The notes under the pieces: model-generated
What the model was told of the DNA's origin: nothing
What the model saw: the letters and a program-made list of their open reading frames with translations, nothing else
Databases searched by the model: none
Shown: piece after piece, positions 33,906 to 44,576 of the stretch
Numbering within the stretch: the stretch's first letter is position 1
How the letters are laid out: every line of letters starts with the position of its first letter
Position numbers and translations under genes: made by a program
Assembly: GCA_001599595.1 (NCBI GenBank)
Contig: BCHH01000001.1
Location: 1,143,935-1,207,934, forward strand
Source of the DNA: Beverwykella pulmonaria
Taxonomy: Eukaryota > Ascomycota > Dothideomycetes > Pleosporales > Melanommataceae
Length of the DNA stretch: 64,000 nucleotides
Direction of reading: 5' to 3'

Positions 33906-34791
33906 CTAGGAGGCGGAGCCTGAGTGAGCACCTCTGGGAGCAAAGCCGCGCCCACCTCTTCCGACGGCTTGAGGCCCACGGGGCTCACGAATAGGTTTCT
34001 CCAAATTGGGCGTCTCGGGCCGACTGCCGCCGTTCTCTTTCTTATGGATGTAGATGGAGTTCGGCATTGGTGAGTATGATGGGTCATAGAGTTGTTTCCC
34101 TGCAGCAGCGCTACGCGCAGGAGACTGTTCGTTACTCGAACGAGCTTGATTGTCACGCCCACCTCGTCCCCGGCCCTTTCCTCTCGTGTTCTTGTTAGGA
34201 GATGTCCCTCGGGAGCTTTCCGAGGCGGCGGGGGAGCCGAACAATCGCTCACGTGCTTCAGCGTATCTTCGTTCCTTTTCTGCGCGTTCCTTTTGAGCAC
34301 GGGCCTTCCTCTCTTCAAAGGATGCTTCGTTCTTTTTCCGCCTCTCTTCCTCACTGTCATCGTCGTCTTCTAAGCTCAGCCCGGCCATTCCAGCTGTTGC
34401 GCCGTTTCGTGATAGAACCTGCGGCGGCTTGCGAGAAAGCACTGTGACGTTCGGCTTGAAAGCAGTCTTCAAAGGCACATCGTCACGAGCTTCAAGGAAT
34501 AGCATAGGCTCTGGGTTCTCCCTTATAAACGCACTATCAGCTCGGCATGGTGTCAAGTGTAGAAATATGCATACGCGGATTCCCATATTTGCCGATTCAG
34601 CTCTGCATGCTTTGCTTTGCGCTCAGATTTGGAGAGTTTGACTTCTACCTTGGGCTTGTCCTCGGTACGTTCTTGCTTCTGCACAAGTGTCAGTCATGTG
34701 CTCTTGAAAGGAAAGGCATAAACGCAAATACATCAGCAAGGGACTCCCAATCGTCGTCCCACGCGTCGGCCGTGACGTCCTTGTTCGGCAT
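33906..34791 (-). CDS. SUZ / SUZ-C domain RNA-binding protein
   Basis: Three exons, 34791-34732, 34678-34575 and 34533-33906, give 263 residues. The N-terminus is acidic (DAWDDDWESLAD). The SUZ motif lies around KERRYAEARERLFG, after a long charged helix. The C-terminus has the SUZ-C-type block PNLEKPIREPRGPQA followed by GRGGRGFAPRG. The internal segment SARSAAAGKQLYDPSYSPMP-like (ARSAAAGKQLYDPSYSPMP is seen) and NSIYIHKKE is also conserved in the family. SUZ proteins bind RNA; human SZRD1 is a small relative. The RG-rich tail supports an RNA-linked role. It is divergent from the gene at 35171, with 379 bp between start codons. Confidence 0.88.
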
Positions 34792-35170
34792 CGATGATGT
34801 TATATATGAATAGATGGGGTGTTGGTGCTTGTCCACCAGGCATGTAGCTGAAAGATGTGTGGAGGGGCATTGGAGGGGGAAGTCGACCGGCGAAGACACC
34901 CGAGAAGACCAAGCTTTTCGCTTAGCGCGGGAGCTAAACCCAGCCGCGGGTCCAGAGCTCAAGCATTCACTGCTGCCTCCACCATCATCGTTACTTTCTC
35001 CCCCAGATTCAATCACCAAGATACGCTAATTTCACCTTCATCCACTCCGTCACAGTTTACAGTTCGCGTAAAGCCCGCATAATGTCAGGTAATTGCACCG
35101 CAACAACCACACTCCGCCCTCCGCCCTCCGCCCAACCCCACCATACCCTCGCAATCAACAACCACTGACC
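34792..35170. promoter_or_regulatory. Divergent promoter region, SUZ gene / 35171 gene
   Basis: A 379-bp shared upstream region. A TATA-like tatatatga run lies at 34801-34809, close to the SUZ start. Upstream of the plus-strand gene the DNA is pyrimidine-rich (ccctccgccctccgccc). Another plus-strand ATG at 35081 opens a short frame ahead of 35171. Confidence 0.45.
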
Positions 35171-35735
35171 ATGGAGCGCCTCTCACTAGACATCGATGGC
35201 GATTCGAACATGAACTCATCCCCAGAGCTTGGTCCGGATGATGAGATGTTCCCCGATGAAGCCGAAGGCGTAGCCCTGGGACCCAGCACGCCGCGAAACG
35301 CAGCCGCCTACTCCATGGGCATCGGCCAGACCTCCGAGCTCTCTCCGCCAAACTCCCAGGGTCCCTCTCTACCACGGGACGACAGTTTTTCTGCCAACTT
35401 CTCCGGAAGTCCGTCTGCTCTCAATGCGAATGGGAAGCGCGTGTACGGAACTGTGCCTACGTCTAGTGCAAGTGGTGCGAGCGGTATGGAGAACATGAAC
35501 CTGCACGAAGACAAGGAGACAGGCTATCAGTGGGCGAAGCCGGAGGAGCAGCCTGGCTGGGAGTGGAAGAACACAAGGGCGAAGGAGGAAGAGATGAGGG
35601 CTTTGGATCAGATTGTCGACAAGAGTTCGATGATCAAAAGTACGTATTTCGCCCTTGGTTTGTCTCTATATACTAATGAATGCAGCTCGATACGGCGATC
35701 CTCTGGATCCGACTGTGCCAGCAAAGAAGCGCTGA
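35171..35735 (+). CDS. Small conserved fungal protein, unknown function
   Basis: Two exons, 35171-35639 and 35686-35735, give 172 residues. The intron has donor gtacgt, branch tactaatg and acceptor tgcag. The N-terminal two thirds are Ser/Pro-rich and probably disordered. The C-terminal third is the conserved part: ETGYQWAKPEEQPGWEWKN, then EEMRALDQIVDKSSMI and, after the splice, RYGDPLDPTVPAKKR. This C-terminal layout resembles uncharacterised fungal proteins with GWEWKN and YGDP motifs, as I recall them; no function is known to me. Without splicing the frame would run on and lose the RYGDP end. Confidence 0.8.
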
Positions 35736-36159
35736 ACAGGTGAATGCGGAGAGCACAGTACCCAAAGGCAAAGGCAAAAGTAAATTCACTGCACCTTACA
35801 CCTCCAGCCAGTCCACAATTCTTTGACGCACGTACAAGACGGGACCGTCGTGCTCACTTGGGCTTTCGACCTCGCGTTACAAATTGCCTAATGTCTCTTA
35901 TAGATGGGAATGTATGGCGCATTGCACGACTGCATAGGAGAGGCCAGCCAAGGGCTAGTTCAGGATGCTAGCACGTCATAGAAGATGAATGCATGACTAT
36001 TTTCAATGGTATGATTTAATGAATTTGTGAAGTATACCACGCCCAGAGACATAATAATTGCCTCCATGAGATAGAGTGGCCTGTACCGTACTCCACCCTC
36101 AACGCCATCCTATGCAGACTTGAGAATTTATTCAGCACCAGCTCGCCCTCTGGCATCCA
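35736..36159. other. Convergent intergenic region, no gene seen
   Basis: About 420 bp between the 3' ends of the 35171 gene and dpb4. UTRs only. Confidence 0.5.
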
Positions 36160-36975
36160 TCAGTCGCTCTCATCCCCATCTGCCATATCATCTTCTGACG
36201 GTTCACTCTCCCGTACTTCCAGCGGGTCCTCAGCCAACCCCTCCTCCACAGCCTCGTCCTCGACCTCATCATCTTCGACCTCCTCGTCCTCCTGCTCCAC
36301 GTCAGCTGCCTCATCCGCCTCGACCTCCTCCTCAGACCCCGTAGCATGCTCTCCATTATCCACGCTCGATCGCCTCGCACGTTTCGTCGGCGGCGATTCC
36401 TCGTCCTTCGCATGGCCATTTGTCACTTGTGCGCTGCTCTCGGGTGCTTCCTTCGCAGCCTTCTTGTCCTCGCGCACCTTCTTGCGGTACGAGTTGCGCT
36501 TGTCCGCCTGGATGGATGTGAATTTGCCGACTTCGGCTTCGAGCCGCGGGAGGAACGACTCGAATTCTAGCTCGTGCATGGCGTCGAATACGTCTTTGGG
36601 CATGACAGTCTTCTTGTTGCTTCTCGCGGCATGCTCGGCGGCACTTAAATTTATCAGCTTCACGCTAAGTTGTATAAGTTGAGAGATGGAGGTCCGCGCA
36701 CCATGATGTGAGATAGTTGACAAACACGGTCGCGCTCTTGGACATGGCCAGTAGCGCATCTTTCTGGATCTGTGTGTTTGGGGGCAGGACGCCTTTTCCG
36801 AGACGCTGTACTATTGATTTGGGGAGGTTGAGGTCCTTGAATGCGGGCGTTAGATTTGCCCAAGGATTTGGAGGTGTGAGGCACATACTTCTACACTCAA
36901 GGTATCTTCCTTCACAGCCGTCTTCGCGGAATCGTCATTTGACACGGCAGATACATTGCTCTTTCGGGCGGGCAT
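36160..36975 (-). CDS. dpb4: Dpb4-like histone-fold subunit of DNA polymerase epsilon
   Basis: Histone-fold protein of the Dpb4/POLE3 family, which pairs with a Dpb3-type partner in DNA polymerase epsilon and in ISWI/CHRAC-type remodelers. Three exons, 36975-36889, 36835-36702 and 36643-36160, give 234 residues. The histone fold spans about residues 30-120: DLNLPKSIVQRLGKGVLP, QIQKDALLAMSKSATVFVNYLTS and KTVMPKDVFDAMHELEFESF. The C-terminal 90 residues are strongly acidic (Glu/Asp runs), with a KRARR nuclear-type signal before them. The long acidic tail is usual for fungal relatives. The ATG at 36975 is the first in frame; the open frame continues upstream only from a TTG. Confidence 0.93.
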
Positions 36976-38731
36976 TGTAGATATCGAGCGCAATGTAATA
37001 GGGCAAAGCGAGGGCGATGACGTGGGGAGAGTCGCGAGTTGAGAAAATGTGAGGATCCACTTTGGCGGGCGACGCGTGAAAGCGCGTTGAATAGCTTGGC
37101 ATCGTGTCAAAGATACCCAACCAAGGTGTGCTGCACAAAAATAGTAAGGTTGAGGTGTTGACGGAATGCCTTTTAGTTCTCAATGTCTTAATGATGATTC
37201 CATGAAGTTTTCACTCCTTTCTAACACGAGATACTTGCTCCCGGAAACCTACGTAACTGCTCGTAATGATGGCACATCATATTACGAGACCAAATGCGAT
37301 CAAGATCTGAATATATTTGGCCAAAGCGAAGCCAACAAGTGTTTCAATCCTCTGACCAAGTTTCGGATCTTTCGGCATACGCATGCCCTTGTAATTGTCC
37401 TATGTATCAGCTACATGCGCACCGCGTGACCACAAATGCGCTCAGCATCGTCGCCTGCGTCTATATGTCGTTGGGAAGTACATATGCTACACGTGACACA
37501 CATTTTCCAAAAGGAGCAATCCGGGCGCCAAGCTGCGAGGTGGTATTCCAACCTGGAAACCTCTGCCTTGTGGTAACCAACACTAACCACCGCCTGCATA
37601 CTGCATCTTAGTGACTTCAATGAAAGTGCTTCGTCAGGTTGCCGATTCGTCGATTTTTGTCCTCAGTCCACCAGTCGAGCGGCTTTTTCCGTCACTCTAC
37701 CAGCCACAATGCGGCCCGAGGTAGGCGTGTGAATCTCGCACGACACCCAAAAGACGACACGTACATAGGGGAACTCGAAAATATGGACCTATCAGGCACG
37801 CGCACTCGATACGAGGTGGAGATGTAGTTACGCTAGGATATCCCAAGTCTACCATCCCACTTATGACCAACGTCTGCCCTATCAAACGCAGTATCCCGGA
37901 GCACATCCAAGACACTTGTCTGTCACTGGGACCCCCCTTTCTCCAGGTTCCCGCCGGTCTGGAACTAGTGTGGGTAACCCTGGATCCCTACTGACAATCG
38001 CAAAAGCAATCTAGTGATATCTATCAGCCTCAACCAGAGAAACGGGTTGCAGTTGGGATGTCAGCCACGGCAGATTCCAGACCGCCAGTCAAGAGCTCCA
38101 ACGCCTCTCGGCTGCATTCTTCCCTTCAGCAGCTCGCGGGAGGGTTGCTGAGAATCGATATTTTCTCTTTGTGTGACTACGACTATGTGTCAAACCTGTG
38201 CTTGGGGCACCCCTCACTGGCTTGCTGGGAGGTTGCAAGTTGCGATTTCCGCCAAGTGGCACGAAAAAAAGCCGCACAGAGGCATTGTGGAACAGCTCAA
38301 CGTCCACAGTTCAGGGTACATGCCTCTATTGGTGGGAGAACGGATGTATCAATTGCGGCAGTCGAAGAGCTCGGTACTGTGTTGGAAACGCTTTCCTTTT
38401 CCATCCATCCCTACAATCATTCCCTGGCATGTAGAAATATCGGGTTTGCCCAGGGCACAGCGTCGGTTATGAAAGACAGGCAGGATTGTCGCATCGAGTC
38501 AGCCCTTTTAAAGTATTACTTCCTTCCCACCTTCCTCAATTTATGTTTGCTACACTGCATGCCACGAAATCCCACGCTGCTTGGCGCTGATTGCCGCCGG
38601 TAAACATCCTCCCCCAGCTGACCACACCGATAAGCATGCCTGACCTGTTCTGAGCACAAGACTAGATTTCCATCTCCGCTATAATTTTAGGGCCGACCCA
38701 GTGTTTTCTCTATCTCCGCCTCAGATTCACA
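36976..38731. other. 1.75-kb divergent intergenic region dpb4 / arrestin gene
   Basis: Holds promoters of both genes. A plus-strand frame of 181 codons (38058-38603) has no recognisable protein features and ends shortly before the arrestin gene; it is not called. Confidence 0.45.
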
Positions 38732-40099
38732 ATGGCGCTGGAACCGAACCTCCGGGTCATGGTGGATGGTGATGCCGCTAGAATATATCGACAAGGAGAA
38801 CAAGTAAAGGGAAGGGTTATTCTCGTGGTCGAAGATAAAGAGAAGATCAAGGCGTTGAAAGTCAACTTTATTGGATCTTGTATCACGAAAACGACACGAC
38901 CATTTTTCATAGCCGGGAATGATGCAGACGCCTGCCAATCAAGACGAGGGTACGAAGAACGACTAAATCTCTTCAACATCGAACAGACCTTGGCACCTGG
39001 ATGTACTCTTGCTTCGAAGAAATATACCTGGAACTTCGATTTCACGTTCCCAAAGCTAACGGAGCCGCAATGTTCGCGATGGGCATATGGGTCGAAGTAT
39101 CTGAAAGATCCTCACCCACTACCGCCATCATTCCATATATACACCACAGCTCCTAATGGCGAGGCGATGGTATCCTACAAAATTCAAGTAAAGCTGGTCC
39201 GAGCTGGGTCCAATGGCACTAAGAGAGTCACTCAGATGCTTGTATATCACCCTAGTCCTCCCATCATATCACTTGAACCCAAGGTCATGTCCCGAGTTCT
39301 CTACACACAGACCTTCAGACCTGCTAGAGACACCCGAACAGTGATAGACCGCGTTGTCACTAAGGTATCTCGCAGAGTCTCTGCAACCAGCAGCTTTCCG
39401 AAAATCGTTCCAACACTTCACTACGTGGAAAAGATCGCGCCAGGACAGCACATCCCTCTGCTCTTGTCACTGGCGAACGCACGGGACGCATTTTGTATCC
39501 GCAATGACGACCAACCGCAATGCACCCTCGAATCTCTTAATGTCACCATCTCCACATATACAACGTCCATGTGCGGCCAACTGTTCACCCAGCCCGAAGA
39601 CTTCGTCGAGAAACACGTTACCTGCATCTCCAGACGCGACATCAACCAACCCCTCTCCTTCTACGTCCCGACCAATCTCACAACCAACTTCCGCCTCGTA
39701 GACGATGCGGAATGCGTACCCACATTCAAGACATACACGATTACCCGCAAGTACAGCATGACCGTCGTGGTCGGGATCAAATACCAGGATCAAAATTTCA
39801 CGATTAAATCGACCTCGCGACTGGATATCTTACCAAGGACATCTCGAGAGATGTTGATGAGGGGGGCAGGAGAGGAAAATGAGGACGGAGAAGTGGATCC
39901 GTTGCCGCTTTATACACAGAGAGAGATGGATATGAGTATGGAGTTGGCGCCGGATTATGAGACGTTGTATTCGTTGACTCCAACGTCATCCATTTCGTCT
40001 TCGTCCTATGACTTCACGTCGGGGGAAGATAGGAATGGGGCCTTTGAGTCGGGGATCTCGACGCCTGCGTCTGAGTTAGAGAGACCCTTCTTCATGTGA
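38732..40099 (+). CDS. Arrestin-domain (alpha-arrestin-like) protein
   Basis: A single-exon 455-residue protein with arrestin N- and C-type sandwich domains. The N-domain starts with LRVMVDGDAARIYRQGEQVKG and LKVNFIGSCITKT, containing the family's early beta-strand pattern, and continues to SYKIQVKLVR. The C-domain covers about residues 200-370 (VEKIAPGQHIPLLLSLANA; FKTYTITRKYSMTVVVGIKY). The tail has PLPLYTQ and APDYETLY, which resemble the (L/P)PxY-type sites through which alpha-arrestins recruit Rsp5-family ubiquitin ligases. The likely role is membrane-protein ubiquitination and endocytosis; which transporter it serves is unknown. Confidence 0.87.
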   Translation: MALEPNLRVMVDGDAARIYRQGEQVKGRVILVVEDKEKIKALKVNFIGSCITKTTRPFFIAGNDADACQSRRGYEERLNLFNIEQTLAPGCTLASKKYTWNFDFTFPKLTEPQCSRWAYGSKYLKDPHPLPPSFHIYTTAPNGEAMVSYKIQVKLVRAGSNGTKRVTQMLVYHPSPPIISLEPKVMSRVLYTQTFRPARDTRTVIDRVVTKVSRRVSATSSFPKIVPTLHYVEKIAPGQHIPLLLSLANARDAFCIRNDDQPQCTLESLNVTISTYTTSMCGQLFTQPEDFVEKHVTCISRRDINQPLSFYVPTNLTTNFRLVDDAECVPTFKTYTITRKYSMTVVVGIKYQDQNFTIKSTSRLDILPRTSREMLMRGAGEENEDGEVDPLPLYTQREMDMSMELAPDYETLYSLTPTSSISSSSYDFTSGEDRNGAFESGISTPASELERPFFM

Positions 40100-42357
40100 T
40101 CTGGCGACATTGAACGAATCAATGATCTGGATCTCGCCTGTGTCGGCAACGCTGCCTTTCACACCAGATGAAGGATGTCTAGCAGAAGCGACCAAAGGCT
40201 CGTTCACCTATTCCAGTGGTAGGAGACCGGAGAAGGCGACGACAACGACGACATCACGACGACCGCATACACCCACCTCAACACGAGGCCACGAATCGAT
40301 CTCGCTATATCACAGCTTTGTCAGTCCACAATTGCTCAGCCCACCTTCCTTAGTCCATCTTCGCAAATCCACATGCGCAGCTATGCATAGCAATTTCAAC
40401 ATTCAGCATCCTCCTCATCTACGCCGCTCAACATCAAACCGCGGCCCTTCCACCTCGTCATATCGTCCCCACATCACTATCATCACCCGCTAAAAGTTCA
40501 GACTTGAAACAAAGTTAGGCCCGCCACTTGTCCCCACCACACTTTAATCCACGGCCGCTAGAACGGATATCGCCGAATCTAGACTTATATATATCAGGGT
40601 GCGCGTTTTCGACGTCGCGCGTGGAATTGTTTGATTTGACGGATTGTGGATGAATGGATGGATGGATGGAGAGGATTGTGGATGAGGTGGATTTGCAGTG
40701 GAGTGGATTTAGTGTGCCTTGTCGACTCCGTCGCGCGAGAAAGAGGCTTGCTGCAATATTGTTGGTTTACCACTCCGTACTATTATTGAAAGGGCAAAGA
40801 GTCACTATTATGATGACGATGGTAATTAGGATGATGGTCATGGGATTGTCGAAGTCCGTAGCGAACGGAGTGTGCGGTCAGCAGCGCAGGGCTTTTTTTT
40901 TCTACTAGAAGCTTACCTACATGCAAGACAGAGTCCGAAGCGGACTACAGCAAACGAAAATACACGGCGGGCATAGGCGAATAGATAGGTGGCCGATAGA
41001 TGCGAGGTATATCGTCATTGGATTCGACTTCGTTATGACGACGTTCTATCTAAATTATGTGGTGACTAGGGCAATAAAATACAGTAGATCTTGTGCAGCT
41101 ACACCTTCCTGCTTGCGAATTTGGACTGAAGTACTTCCGTAAAAGTCGCATCTCAACTTTCAGTGCTTAAACGCCTACATATTCTTGCAAGTTCAAACGT
41201 CAGAGTTCAGTCAGCTATCGATTGCGGCGAGGCCTCATTTCGGACCAGGCAATTCGCCAACCCTGACCCCGGACCCCTTCCTCTCTCACAATCCTCAGAT
41301 AGATGAAGTCCACCTGCAGGGATCTGCAATCCCAATGTTGGGATTCAAGATTCTGGAAAACGAACTGGGACGGGAGATTTGCACAGGGCAATCCATCAAC
41401 ATGGATTCGCCTCTTGTTGTCGTGTCTTGATAAGATAACCAGGCTTTGGCCAACTAATGTGAGGCTTGCGTGGCACTCAAGTGCATAGGCCAGAATATTG
41501 TGAGTATTTTTAGATTGAGAGAATGTATAGCCCTGGAGACTGACTGGGGATTTGGCTTTTGAATTTTGGCTTCGAACGAAGACGGCGACGAAGAAACGAA
41601 TCTGGTGCGAACATTCATGCGTTGCGCAGGGGTGGACTAAACAAGCGAGCTGTGGCCCGGTACATACCGCCCGAGTACGTAACTCGACGTGTTCTGCATG
41701 CAGCGGACGCGTAGTGCTTCATGCTCTGCTCAATACACGCACACTATACCCGATAAAGCGTTGACAGAGAGCCAGCTGGTGTGATGTCCCTGCAACAGAA
41801 AACCCGAGGTCGAACGGAGGTAATACCACGTCTGCAGCAGGTTCGTGGGAAACAGGATATGTTTGCTACCGGTGTAGGCTGAACAAGAGGCACGTGTGAA
41901 TGCAATGATGTGGTGTGATAAATGAGTGTATATTCAACCCCCTGTTTCTCATAAATATGTGAAAAAAGACTACCTCGAAAACTATCCATCCATCCATCCG
42001 GGTATATGTTGTCAATGTCCTCGGCGCACCCTCCAACTAATTCCTCTGAAGCCACTCCGAAAAGAAAGAAAATAAAATGCTCGACAGGGGAGCTGAATCC
42101 CCCGCGCTTGACAAAGCGAGCCAGTGGAAGAAAGAGATCTGTACATGAAATCGTGTAGCAAAAATTGAACCCAAAAGAAACGCCAACCTGCACAGCAGAC
42201 CTAGCAAAGCAAACCCCTTCCATTCATCTGTGCAGCCAACAAAGTAAAGACAGGACCCAGAACGCCGATTGGGAATCGTGATATCATTCCACCTCTAACC
42301 CTCGCACCAAATAACCATTCATTCGCACCATCGTCTTATCAAGTAGTGACAGCAAGT
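40100..42357. other. 2.3-kb convergent intergenic region, microsatellites, no gene seen
   Basis: Contains 3' UTRs and a run of (atgg)n near 40653-40670. A related (atcc)n stretch occurs near 41986-41998. No coding frame of note. Confidence 0.5.
40653..40670. repeat. Tetranucleotide microsatellite, (atgg)n
   Basis: Roughly four tandem copies of a 4-nt unit in noncoding DNA. Confidence 0.75.
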
Positions 42358-42729
42358 CTAAAACTTCCCGTCAAGCACCTCAAAGATGCCCACCTCTACA
42401 TGCCCACTCATGCTCGGCCTGGGCTCCAGCATCTCAAGCTCATGGCTAAAGAGATGCTTCTCCTCTTCCATCTCTACATCGAGCACGCTAGGCTTCCGCC
42501 TCAGCATGAGCAGTGCGCGGATGCTGTGAGACCCGGTGCTGCTGGCGGAGCGATGCGAGTCCGGGCTCGAGGTGCGGGTGAGTGGGGACGTGGTGCCGGT
42601 CGAAGAAGAAGGTGAGATGGAACGACCGGAGCGGACAGGGGAGAAGGCGGTGCGGAGACGGCGGAGAGAGCCGGGCGTGCGCAGGGGAGTGAAGGATTGG
42701 AAGCGGTTGGTGCGGGTGGGGGAGACCAT
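42358..42729 (-). CDS. Small conserved Ser/Thr-rich protein, unknown function
   Basis: An intronless 123-residue coding region from ATG 42729. The first 80 residues are Ser/Thr/Arg/Pro-rich with repeated SP/TP sites (FTPLRTPGS, FSPVRSG), likely phosphorylated and disordered. The C-terminal 45 residues look ordered and conserved: KPSVLDVEMEEEKHLF, LEMLEPRPSMSGH and IFEVLDGKF. I recall a similar short C-terminal block (EPRP..S, then a mEVL-G end) in other filamentous fungi, but no function. GC-rich third codon positions support coding. It faces the arrestin gene tail to tail. Confidence 0.72.
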   Translation of the reverse strand: MVSPTRTNRFQSFTPLRTPGSLRRLRTAFSPVRSGRSISPSSSTGTTSPLTRTSSPDSHRSASSTGSHSIRALLMLRRKPSVLDVEMEEEKHLFSHELEMLEPRPSMSGHVEVGIFEVLDGKF

Positions 42730-44576
42730 TTTGGCGGTGTGGTGGAGAAAAGAAGTAGTGTTGGTAGTGGTGGTGTGATGGAGAGGCGTTGTGGTCGCAG
42801 GCAGTATTACTGATTGTCTTGTACAATCACCGGGTTAGGCAATTGACGTTGATTCGATAGGGCAAGCAGCGAGCGTGATTGTCCAAGGTCTGCTGTCCGC
42901 ACGGCGGGCAGGGTCTTGAAGGGGTGGTTTGTTGGCGTCTTAAGACAGTGAGTGTGGTGTTGGCTGGACCCTGAGTGTGCGAGGGCGGGCGTCGTGACAC
43001 GGCAGATGATGCGAACAGCTTCTCAGAAGTGTCGGGCTAGTTGCAGGTGGAGAATGTCAGGTGTGTGGTAAACCAGCTTCCCGTATATTTCAACTGTGGA
43101 AGAGTCGTCGTTCTTCTTAGCTGTCCTTCTGTCGAAGAGAGGAAGAGTGAAGAGAGAAGAGGACGGAACGAAGAGAAGAAACGAAGGTAAGGGTTGAAAG
43201 GGTGGATGCAGACGCAGATGGGAGAGAAGAATGGATGTTTAAGGGCTGTCCGGATGCGTAATATGGAACCCTCGACGTCCGTAGGCTGAACGGCGCACCC
43301 CGGTCGTGAACCGCAGCGAGGGGTTGCGTGGTGTCTGATCGACGCACAGAAACAGGCACGACCCGCGAGATGAGGCCTGCGCAGGATGAGACGGAGAAAT
43401 CAGGAGGCCCCTCCAATGTCGACGCGAGATATTGTAATAATGATTAAGATGATAGAAATGCAGCGGCGGAGCGGCGTGTGGAAAGACAGTGGAAATGAAG
43501 ATAAGACGGACGGCTTCCTACCCATTCACTAGAGACGGCTGCGTTGCCCGCCTTAAGAATGCTGGGCTGCCTTTTCGTCCCCCTCTCGTCCCCTCCGCTG
43601 GGCACCTCCTCTCTTCCCGTAACGGGCCGCCTTGGTGACCATCAGACACGCTCAGGTGCAGACCGTGAGCTTGCTGTGTCACAGCTGCAGAGCCGAGTAA
43701 AGGGAGGGTGGTTTGCTGGGCGGATGGCGTGTCGTCTGGCCTGTGAGAGCGCGGCTGCCGGCTGCTGAGGGGTCTAGCGTCGTGGGCAACCCGTGGGCGC
43801 ACCAGAGAGCCGTCTCAGGTCCAGCTTGGGGGATGCCAGGAGAGGCTCCAGTCTGGAGCCCTGGTTGGTGACGATGGATGTGGGCAGCCAAGCCGTGTGA
43901 GACGCACAGCCGAGTTTCACCACGACGGCTGTCCGCTCGCCTGTCCGCTCAACACACGCCCGACACAGCGCCGCCCTCAGCGCCCGCTCCACCTCGCCGC
44001 CATAGACGCGAGGTTCCGCGTCCACGCACACGATATGTCCATGTTGAGCCACGTAAATGCTCCAAAGAAGCGCGTGATCGTGGGGAGAATATTCAGATTG
44101 GCCGCCAGCGCCGTCGCTATGCAATGAACCCCTAATCGTGAAAGAAACTAGTCCCAGGCCCACCTCCATCGCCCTATTACCGTCCCTGCAATCCCCAATG
44201 CCTCCCAATGCCAAAACCTTCGCCGGTGACGCATGTCCATGGACCGGCATATTATCCCAAAAATTGCCTCCCATGCCTCCCATGCCTCCCCCCGTGTTGC
44301 CTTGTTGCTCTGTTGTCGGTCCATCCCCATCTCGAACCTTTCTAACGACCCATGTCAGACATCAATGCGACCGATTTCGTATGCGAATCCCTGCACCGCT
44401 CCTTCAGACCTATTCTGGGCTGCGCCGAACTGAGTCCAAACCTTCCCACACCCTGCACCATGCCGTTTCCGTCATGTCGTTAGATCATCTGCTCTTTCGC
44501 CTTGGACTCGAAACATCATCATGGGCACGTCGTCTGCAATGTGCACGCCCCTATGAACCACCTGGAAAACAGACTC
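42730..44576. other. 1.85-kb intergenic region upstream of the small gene and downstream of cch1
   Basis: Probably the promoter of the 42358 gene and the 3' UTR of cch1. Overlapping GC-rich frames on both strands (for example 43774-44283 minus) lack motifs. A short tandem repeat of catgcctcc lies at about 44272-44289. Confidence 0.45.
44272..44289. repeat. 9-nt tandem repeat, catgcctcc x2
   Basis: Two exact adjacent copies of catgcctcc with a further partial copy just upstream, in noncoding DNA. Confidence 0.7.

Noticed and set aside
37000..37110. N-terminal extension of Dpb4 resembling a mitochondrial presequence
   Set aside because: The frame upstream of 36975 opens only with a TTG and has no ATG; a mitochondrial form of a nuclear histone-fold subunit is also not expected.
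38058..38603. Plus-strand frame of 181 codons before the arrestin gene
   Set aside because: Mixed composition with scattered Cys and no recognisable fold; it lies in the likely arrestin promoter and leader.
43774..44283. Minus-strand frame of 169 codons downstream of cch1
   Set aside because: Begins with a repeat-derived MGGMGGN segment, lacks motifs, and the opposite strand is also largely open; it looks like GC-rich noncoding DNA.
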